Assembly (NCBI GenBank): GCA_943330835.2
Contig: CALQJH020000078.1
Location: 1 to 8,254 of the forward strand
Direction of reading: 5' to 3'
Length of the DNA stretch: 8,254 bases
From: Candidatus Kuenenia stuttgartensis
Lineage (GTDB): Bacteria; Bacteroidota; Bacteroidia; Chitinophagales; Chitinophagaceae
Shown here: positions 1-4,824 of the stretch, in pieces
Position numbering within the stretch: the stretch's first letter is position 1
Layout of the letters: each line of letters begins with the position of its first letter
Translations under genes and position numbers: made by a program
The notes under the pieces: generated by a model
The model's input: only the letters and a program-made list of their open reading frames with translations
What the model was told of the DNA's origin: nothing
Database searches by the model: none

Positions 1-19
1 CCGGTTTCTTTTCTCTTTG

Positions 20-35
20 TTTGTGTACTCACAAA
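20..35. repeat. Short inverted repeat upstream of rhlE
   Basis: TTTGTG (20-25) and CACAAA (30-35) form a perfect 6-bp stem around a 4-base loop in the leader region of the helicase gene. No T-run follows it, so it does not look like a terminator. It could be a small RNA hairpin or a protein site, or it could be chance in A/T-rich DNA. Confidence 0.35.
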
Positions 36-62
36 ACAATTTCAGAACAACCTCTTTTGATG

Positions 63-79
63 ATGAAGCATAACTTCAT
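63..79. repeat. Short inverted repeat close to the rhlE start
   Basis: ATGAAG (63-68) and CTTCAT (74-79) form a perfect 6-bp stem with a 5-base loop, ending 29 bases before the proposed TTG start codon. If the rhlE transcript begins upstream, this hairpin lies in the 5' leader. Helicase mRNAs often have structured leaders linked to temperature, but any such role here is inference. Confidence 0.35.
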
Positions 80-108
80 TTCCGCACTCATTTTTTAATT
101 TATTTATT

Positions 109-1377
109 TTGTTATTTACAGACTTAAAAATCATTGAGCCCATATTATGCGCGCTCAAAGAAGAAGGCTATTCAACGCCAACGCCAATTCAAGAAAAAGC
201 CATTCCTTTTATTCTTTCTGGGAGAGATTTGTTGGGTTGTGCACAAACGGGGACTGGAAAAACGGCCGCCTTCGCTATTCCAATGCTGCAATTATTGAGC
301 AAACCATACGCTGCAAAGCCAGGCCAAAAATCAATCAGGGCTTTAATCCTTACACCAACCAGAGAACTTGCCATTCAAATTGAAGAAAGCTTTAGGGCAT
401 ATGGACGAGAATTAAGGCTAAAACCATTGGTGATTTTTGGAGGAGTAAGTCAGGTCCCTCAAACAAACGCACTAGAAAGAGGTGCCGATATTTTAGTGGC
501 TACACCAGGGCGCTTATTAGATTTAATGAACCAGGGTTATATCAACTTAAAGGATATTGAGATTTTCGTTTTGGATGAAGCAGATCGTATGCTTGATATG
601 GGCTTTGTTCATGATGTAAAAAGAGTAATCACCAAGCTGCCTCAAAAAAGACAAACACTTTTCTTTTCGGCAACAATGCCAAATGAGATTCAATCATTAG
701 CAAATGCCATTCTAACAAATCCTCAAAAAGTTGAAGTGACCCCTATTTCATCAACCGCGGACACTATAAATCAATCTTTGTTTTTTGTTGACAAGGATAG
801 TAAAAAAATGTTGTTGTCGTTTCTTCTTCAGGATGCCGATATTAAAAGCGCTCTTGTATTTACAAGAACAAAACATGGCGCAGACAAGGTTGTAAAAGAT
901 CTTATTCGATTAAATATTAAAGCAGAGGCGATACATGGCAACAAATCTCAAAATGCACGCCAAAGAGCCTTAACAAATTTTAAAGAAAGAACAACTCGCG
1001 TTTTAGTGGCAACGGATATTGCGGCACGCGGTATTGATGTGGACGAATTAACACATGTTATTAATTACGAGTTGCCAAATGTTCCAGAAACTTATGTTCA
1101 CCGCATTGGAAGAACTGGAAGAGCTGGACTTAGTGGCGTAGCTTTTTCTTTCTGTGAATATGAGGAATTGCCTTATTTAAAAGATATTCAAAAACTTATT
1201 GGAAAAGGAATAGATATTGATAGATCTCATCCTTATCATGTTGAATTGAACCAGCAGGCAAAGCACATTAAAATAAGTGCCCCTGAAAAGAGATCCGGCG
1301 GGGGCCATAGAGGACCTGCTCAAAGGAATTTTAATAGTCCTAAAAAGAAAACTTTTTCTCGTCAAAGACCGAATTAA
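109..1377 (+). CDS. rhlE: DEAD-box ATP-dependent RNA helicase, RhlE type
   Basis: This is an ATP-dependent RNA-unwinding enzyme of the cytoplasm, used in ribosome assembly, RNA turnover and cold adaptation in related bacteria. All core motifs are present: the Q motif with GYSTPTPIQ (20-28), Walker A AQTGTGKT (45-52), PTRELA (83-88), GG (111-112), TPGR (132-135), DEAD (156-159), SAT (187-189), VFTRTK (250-255), ATDIAARGID (301-310) and HRIGRTGR (331-338). RecA-like domain 1 covers about 1-210 and domain 2 about 215-370. The tail after residue 393 is rich in G, R and K (SGGGHRGPAQR, then PKKK), as in RNA-binding tails of RhlE proteins. The 422-residue length is normal. The start is TTG: there is no in-frame ATG back to the stop at 64-66, and the family usually reads M-x-F-x-D-L, which matches from this codon. 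The next in-frame ATG is residue 59, beyond Walker A. asnS follows after 51 bases. RhlE is preferred over other DEAD-box subfamilies from the N-terminal pattern and the short tail. Confidence 0.95.
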   Translation: MLFTDLKIIEPILCALKEEGYSTPTPIQEKAIPFILSGRDLLGCAQTGTGKTAAFAIPMLQLLSKPYAAKPGQKSIRALILTPTRELAIQIEESFRAYGRELRLKPLVIFGGVSQVPQTNALERGADILVATPGRLLDLMNQGYINLKDIEIFVLDEADRMLDMGFVHDVKRVITKLPQKRQTLFFSATMPNEIQSLANAILTNPQKVEVTPISSTADTINQSLFFVDKDSKKMLLSFLLQDADIKSALVFTRTKHGADKVVKDLIRLNIKAEAIHGNKSQNARQRALTNFKERTTRVLVATDIAARGIDVDELTHVINYELPNVPETYVHRIGRTGRAGLSGVAFSFCEYEELPYLKDIQKLIGKGIDIDRSHPYHVELNQQAKHIKISAPEKRSGGGHRGPAQRNFNSPKKKTFSRQRPN

Positions 1378-1387
1378 ATAAAAAATC

Positions 1388-1411
1388 ATCTTTGCAATTT
1401 TTATCTTTGCA
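1388..1411 (+). promoter_or_regulatory. Probable asnS promoter (-7 box TATCTTTG) with a doubled ATCTTTGCA
   Basis: TATCTTTG (1402-1409) matches the Bacteroidota -7 consensus TAnnTTTG exactly and lies 19 bases before the asnS ATG, implying a very short leader. No TTTG sits at the usual -33 distance. The nine bases ATCTTTGCA occur twice, at 1388-1396 and 1403-1411, 15 bases apart. The second copy overlaps the -7 box, and CTTTGCAAAG (1405-1414) is a perfect 10-base palindrome. This suggests that asnS has its own start site in the 51-base gap after rhlE, though read-through from rhlE is also possible because no terminator is visible between them. Confidence 0.6.
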
Positions 1412-1428
1412 AAGCAAAATAATACACC

Positions 1429-2871
1429 ATGTTCAACAAGCGCACCAGAATTAAAACATTGCTACAATCAGAAGAGGTAAACTTCCAAACAACCGTAATG
1501 GGTTGGGTAAGAACATTTAGAAATAATCAATTCATTGCCTTAAATGACGGTAGTACAAATAATAATCTTCAAGTGGTTGTGGCATTAGGCTCCCTCGATG
1601 AGTCCATCTTGAAAAGAATTACTACGGGCGCCTGTATTAAAGCTGATGGTGAAATAATTGCCTCTTTAGGTAAAGGACAAAAAGTTGAACTTAATGCAAC
1701 GTCTATAGAAATATTGGGCGACAGTGATGCAGAAAAATTTCCATTACAACCTAAAAAACACAGCCTTGAATTTTTAAGAGAAATTGCTCACATGCGCTTT
1801 CGTACAAATACATTTGGCGCCATTTTTAGAGTAAGACATTCTCTTGCTTTTGCTATTCATGAATTCTTTAATAAAAAAGGCTTTGTTTATTTACACACCC
1901 CAATCATTACCGCAAGCGATGCGGAAGGTGCTGGAGAAATGTTTAAGGTAACTACGCTTCCTTTAGATGGTTCTGCTCCAAAAAATGAAGACGGTTCAAT
2001 TAATTTTAAAGAGGACTTCTTTGCACGTAGTACAAACCTAACCGTTAGTGGTCAATTGGAAGGAGAATTAGCAGCAATGGCTTTTAGTGATGTTTATACT
2101 TTTGGTCCAACTTTCCGGGCAGAAAATAGTAATACCACAAGACACCTTGCCGAATTTTGGATGATAGAGCCCGAAGTCGCGTTCAATGATTTGGAAGACA
2201 ATATGAACCTTGCAGAAGAATTTATTAAGTATATTATAAAATATGCAATGGATAATAATAAAGAGGATTTGGAATTCTTAACGCAAAGACTGGAGGAAGA
2301 AGAAAAACAAAAACCACAAAACGAAAGAAGCGAAATGGGCTTATTAGAAAAGCTGGATTTTGTAGTTAATAATGATTTTGAAAGACTAACTTATACAGAG
2401 GCGATTGAAATTTTAAAAGAATGCAACCACAATAAGAAAAAGAAATTTCAATACATCATTGACAAATGGGGAATTGATTTACAAAGTGAACATGAACGAT
2501 ATCTTGTTGAAAAACATTTTAAAAAACCAGTTATACTTACCAATTATCCAAAGGAAATCAAGGCGTTCTATATGCGTCAAAACGATGATGGAAAAACAGT
2601 AGCTGCAATGGATATTTTAGCGCCAGGTATTGGCGAAATAGTTGGCGGCTCTCAAAGAGAAGAGCGCTTAGAAAAACTTACAGAAAGAATGAAGGAAATG
2701 CATATTCCTACAGAAGAGCTAGATTGGTATCTCGATACAAGAAGATTTGGCGCTTGTCCTCATGCAGGGTTTGGATTAGGATTTGAAAGAATTGTTCAAT
2801 TCGTTACAGGAATGGGCAATATCCGCGATGTAATTCCATTTCCAAGATATCCAAAAAGCGCTTCTTTTTAA
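1429..2871 (+). CDS. asnS: Asparagine--tRNA ligase (AsnRS)
   Basis: This cytoplasmic class IIb aminoacyl-tRNA synthetase activates asparagine with ATP and loads it onto tRNA-Asn. An N-terminal OB-fold anticodon-binding domain (about 1-110, including [10 protein letters not shown] at 24-33) is followed by the class II catalytic core. Motif 2 contains [20 protein letters not shown] (229-248), and motif 3 contains [13 protein letters not shown] (449-461). The C-terminal segment [17 protein letters not shown] (464-480) has the asparaginyl form (IPFPR), which separates it from AspRS. At 480 residues it is slightly longer than the E. coli enzyme (466). The extra length appears to be a charged stretch around 288-304 ([16 protein letters not shown]). 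The ATG start fits the promoter just upstream. Presence of AsnRS implies direct tRNA-Asn charging, not solely the GatCAB route. A terminator-like hairpin starts right after the stop codon. Confidence 0.97.
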   Translation: MFNKRTRIKTLLQSEEVNFQTTVMGWVRTFRNNQFIALNDGSTNNNLQVVVALGSLDESILKRITTGACIKADGEIIASLGKGQKVELNATSIEILGDSDAEKFPLQPKKHSLEFLREIAHMRFRTNTFGAIFRVRHSLAFAIHEFFNKKGFVYLHTPIITASDAEGAGEMFKVTTLPLDGSAPKNEDGSINFKEDFFARSTNLTVSGQLEGELAAMAFSDVYTFGPTFRAENSNTTRHLAEFWMIEPEVAFNDLEDNMNLAEEFIKYIIKYAMDNNKEDLEFLTQRLEEEEKQKPQNERSEMGLLEKLDFVVNNDFERLTYTEAIEILKECNHNKKKKFQYIIDKWGIDLQSEHERYLVEKHFKKPVILTNYPKEIKAFYMRQNDDGKTVAAMDILAPGIGEIVGGSQREERLEKLTERMKEMHIPTEELDWYLDTRRFGACPHAGFGLGFERIVQFVTGMGNIRDVIPFPRYPKSASF

Positions 2872-2948
2872 TACAAGCGTGTTTTTAACTTTTTTCTTTT
2901 ATTGCCGGCTTGGGCAGTAACAAAAGAATAACATCCTTGTACTTTTTT
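2872..2948 (+). terminator. Probable asnS terminator: long imperfect hairpin plus T6
   Basis: The bases immediately after the asnS stop codon fold into an extended imperfect hairpin. TACAAG (2872-2877) pairs with CTTGTA (2936-2941), G/TGTT (2879-2883) with AACAT (2930-2934), TTCTTTT (2894-2900) with AAAAGAA (2922-2928), and GCC (2904-2906) with GGC (2913-2915). That gives about 23 pairs counted by eye, with a 10-base bulge on the left arm. TTTTTT follows at 2943-2948. Position and T-run fit a factor-independent terminator, although the stem is weaker in G+C and longer than usual. It could instead be part of a decayed palindromic repeat. Confidence 0.5.
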
Positions 2949-3033
2949 GATGATTAAAAAGCCACCCTGTTACCGTTTCTTTTTATAAACACTAAATATT
3001 CTTTAGTGAAAACTTTTGGCCTGCCGGTTTGGG
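2903..3033. repeat. Direct repeat TGCCGGyTTGGG, two copies in the asnS-corA spacer
   Basis: TGCCGGCTTGGG (2903-2914) and TGCCGGTTTGGG (3022-3033) agree at 11 of 12 positions, 119 bases apart. They are unusually G+C-rich against the A/T-rich spacer around them. The first copy forms the apex of the hairpin after asnS. The second opens the palindromic segment before corA. The pattern suggests two decayed copies or two ends of a dispersed intergenic element, but with only 12 bases per copy chance or local function cannot be excluded. Confidence 0.4.
2990..3008. repeat. Perfect hairpin CACTAAA/TTTAGTG
   Basis: CACTAAA (2990-2996) and TTTAGTG (3002-3008) form a perfect 7-bp stem around the 5-base loop TATTC. 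It is followed by AAAAC and then TTTT, not by a direct T-run, so a terminator role is doubtful. It lies in the spacer between the asnS terminator and corA. Confidence 0.4.
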
Positions 3034-3040
3034 TATTCGT

Positions 3041-3054
3041 AATATTGCAATATT
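3041..3054. repeat. 14-base perfect palindrome AATATTGCAATATT
   Basis: AATATTGCAATATT is its own reverse complement over 14 bases, and ATTGC is repeated again just after it (3053-3057 region). It sits about 90 bases before corA and 33 bases before a possible -7 box. It could be an operator for a dimeric regulator, or the apex of a decayed palindromic repeat element. No regulator gene lies nearby to support the first idea. Confidence 0.4.
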
Positions 3055-3086
3055 GCTTCTTCGCTCTATCTATCAAAAGGGAACAC

Positions 3087-3094
3087 TATCTTTA
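3087..3094 (+). promoter_or_regulatory. Possible corA -7 element TATCTTTA
   Basis: TATCTTTA matches TAnnTTTG at 7 of 8 positions, 47 bases before the corA start codon. No TTTG or TTG is found at the expected -33 spacing. A second 7-of-8 match, AACTTTTG (3011-3018), lies further upstream. The assignment is weak. Confidence 0.25.
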
Positions 3095-3141
3095 TTCAGC
3101 TATCCCTAATTACCACTATTCAAAACATAGCTAATGCGATT

Positions 3142-4233
3142 ATGCTAAAAAGAAATTATTTAGATTATTTAATCAATCCATTGGAAATAATCAAAACAAA
3201 AAGAGTATTACAGGTTAACCCAACAATTATCCCTGAACGAAAATCCGCAATCAATGGAAAAATATTTCTTATTGAATACTCGCCTGTTGATTTCGAATTT
3301 AAGTCTATTGAAAAAACAGAAGATTGTTATCAACACCTTCATACCAAAAGTATTTCCTGGATAAATATAGATGGCATTAATAAAACAGAAATTGAAAAAG
3401 TTTGTTCCCATTTTGGTATACACCAGTTAATTCTCGAAGATATTTTAAGCACAAACCAGCGTCCAAAGATGGATGAAATTAATGGCATATTGTTTTGTGT
3501 TTTAAACATGTTGTATTTCAACGAAAATGAATCTACGGTTGAAACCGAACAAATTAGTATTATACTTGGTAAGGATTTTATTATTAGTATTCAGGACGAT
3601 GCAGATCGGGATGTTTTTGATGCGGTAAGAGAAAAAATAAAATTAAATACGAGTAAAATAAGACAGAGCGGTGCTGATTTTTTATATTATATTCTAATAG
3701 ACAGCATTGTTGACCATTACTTTTTGGTTATGGAAAAACTTGGTGAAAAAATAGAGCAGTTAGAAGAAGATATCGCAAAGGGTGCCGATAATCAAACTTT
3801 GGTGAAAATAAATACTATCAGAAAAGAAATGATCTTATTGAAAAGAAGTATCGGACCTGTTAGAGAATTGATTCATGGTATACTGAGAAGCGAAAACGTA
3901 TTGATTGAAGAAAAAACAGAAAAATATTTTAAAGATGTTTATGACCATATCATACAAGCTAATGATCTCGCAGAAAACTACAGAGACATGTTGATTAATC
4001 TGCAGGATTTATATATGAGCAATGTAAATTTAAAGCAAAACGAAGTTATGAAATGGATGGCTATAGTAACTTGTTTACTGGCGCCGGCAACTGTTATCGG
4101 AGCAATCTTTGGAATGAATTTTGAAAAAATTCCAATGCTTCATAATAAATGGGGCTTCTTTATTTCTGTTGTTATTATGGTTTTCACTCCCATTTGGATG
4201 TTCTTCTATTTTAAAAGAAAAAAATGGTTTTAG
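3142..4233 (+). CDS. corA: Magnesium/cobalt transport protein CorA
   Basis: This is an inner-membrane pentameric channel of the CorA/2-TM-GxN family, which admits Mg2+ and often Co2+ or Ni2+. The signature GMN is at 324-326, at the end of the first of two C-terminal membrane segments (about 305-325, WMAIVTCLLAPATVIGAIFG; and about 337-357). A basic tail (KRKKW) follows and should face the cytoplasm. The N-terminal cytoplasmic domain shows WINIDG (73-78), a conserved LEDILSTNQRPKMDE region (98-112) and a long helical stalk about 185-300 (for example EKLGEKIEQLEEDIAKG). At 363 residues the protein is full length. The ATG start gives a typical short, basic N-terminus; an ATG 8 bases upstream (3134) is out of frame and stops after four codons. 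The gene converges with the DUF2480 gene, with 4 bases between stop codons. Metal specificity cannot be read from the sequence; a Zn2+ exporter (ZntB-like) role is less likely but not excluded. Confidence 0.93.
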   Translation: MLKRNYLDYLINPLEIIKTKRVLQVNPTIIPERKSAINGKIFLIEYSPVDFEFKSIEKTEDCYQHLHTKSISWINIDGINKTEIEKVCSHFGIHQLILEDILSTNQRPKMDEINGILFCVLNMLYFNENESTVETEQISIILGKDFIISIQDDADRDVFDAVREKIKLNTSKIRQSGADFLYYILIDSIVDHYFLVMEKLGEKIEQLEEDIAKGADNQTLVKINTIRKEMILLKRSIGPVRELIHGILRSENVLIEEKTEKYFKDVYDHIIQANDLAENYRDMLINLQDLYMSNVNLKQNEVMKWMAIVTCLLAPATVIGAIFGMNFEKIPMLHNKWGFFISVVIMVFTPIWMFFYFKRKKWF

Positions 4234-4237
4234 TTTA

Positions 4238-4753
4238 TTATAGCGGTGTTTGCTTTTTATAAACAGGAACTGTACTGCAGGGTTCTCCATACATTATGCT
4301 CTTTGCAACCGGTCGAAGTAAGTTTGTTATTTCAAGATATGCTTCTTCTGGAATGGGCGTTTCTCCGCAGCCTTTTATAACGATTCGCTTATCTGTAAAT
4401 TCTTTTATTTCTATTTGCTGAATGTTTTTAATCAGGGTTTTTTTAATAACCTCGTTCTCATTACCCATCATAACGGTATGGGCTGTCTGAAGTAAAACGC
4501 TCGAAATTAACATGTATGCCCACATTGGAATAATGGCTTCTGCAGAACAAACAACCGCAACAATTTTATTTTTATACTCTTCCAGATTCAAGTCTTTTAA
4601 AGCTTGCCTGAAATCTTTCTCTTTTAAGATTAAGCCCATGAATAAATAATCCTTAATGTCAAAAATCACTACTTGTTCTTTTGGAAAAAACTCTTCCAAA
4701 TTAAGGGTGATGATTCCACTTTCTGCAACTTTATTTATAAATGGTTCTGACAT
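4238..4753 (-). CDS. DUF2480 family protein, function unknown
   Basis: I recognise this as the Bacteroidota DUF2480 family by its overall pattern and length (171 residues; about 165-175 is usual). It has no signal peptide and no clear membrane segment, so it is probably cytoplasmic. Three segments carry the likely functional residues: VVIFDIKDYLFMGLILKEKDFR (28-49 region), CSAEAIIPMWAYM (69-81) and KGCGETPIPEEAY (127-139), then KSIMYGEPCSTVPVYK (151-166). Each of the last three holds one cysteine (C69, C129, C159), which suggests a metal, Fe-S or redox site, but this is inference. From memory, members in other Bacteroidota sit beside SUF Fe-S cluster assembly genes (sufE, a DUF59/SufT-like gene). 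Here no suf gene is visible. The gene follows ppiD on the same strand after 71 bases that include a terminator, so it is probably transcribed separately. Its 3' end abuts corA. Confidence 0.85.
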   Translation of the reverse strand: MSEPFINKVAESGIITLNLEEFFPKEQVVIFDIKDYLFMGLILKEKDFRQALKDLNLEEYKNKIVAVVCSAEAIIPMWAYMLISSVLLQTAHTVMMGNENEVIKKTLIKNIQQIEIKEFTDKRIVIKGCGETPIPEEAYLEITNLLRPVAKSIMYGEPCSTVPVYKKQTPL

Positions 4754-4757
4754 GTTT

Positions 4758-4765
4758 CAAAAATA
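4758..4765 (-). promoter_or_regulatory. Possible DUF2480 -7 element TATTTTTG
   Basis: On the minus strand TATTTTTG matches TAnnTTTG exactly, ending four bases before the ATG. Transcription from it would begin at or next to the start codon, giving a leaderless or nearly leaderless mRNA. No TTTG lies at the -33 distance, and the T-rich match overlaps the U-tract region of the preceding terminator, so it may be coincidental. Confidence 0.3.
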
Positions 4766-4796
4766 AAATAAAAAACCGGCCTTTTGGAGACCGGTT
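4764..4796 (-). terminator. Factor-independent terminator of the ppiD-like gene
   Basis: Read on the minus strand, AACCGG (4796-4791) pairs with CCGGTT (4779-4774), and CC/GG closes an AAAA loop with a TCT bulge. The stem runs into TTTTTTATTTTAT. It begins 28 bases after the ppiD stop codon, and its U-tract is on the minus strand only, so it terminates the ppiD transcript before the DUF2480 gene. Confidence 0.85.
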
Positions 4797-4824
4797 ATTA
4801 AAATGTTTTACGAAAAGCAAAAGA

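Noticed and set aside
2872..3141. A riboswitch (for example a Mg2+ sensor) upstream of corA
   Set aside because: Hairpins are present, but I cannot match the conserved core of the M-box or any other known riboswitch class, and no transcription start is established for corA.
3134..3148. ATG CGA TTA TGC TAA, a four-codon reading frame overlapping the corA start
   Set aside because: It is too short and has no ribosome binding site. A leader-peptide role cannot be supported from one sequence, and Mg2+-related leader peptides I know of are longer and proline-rich.
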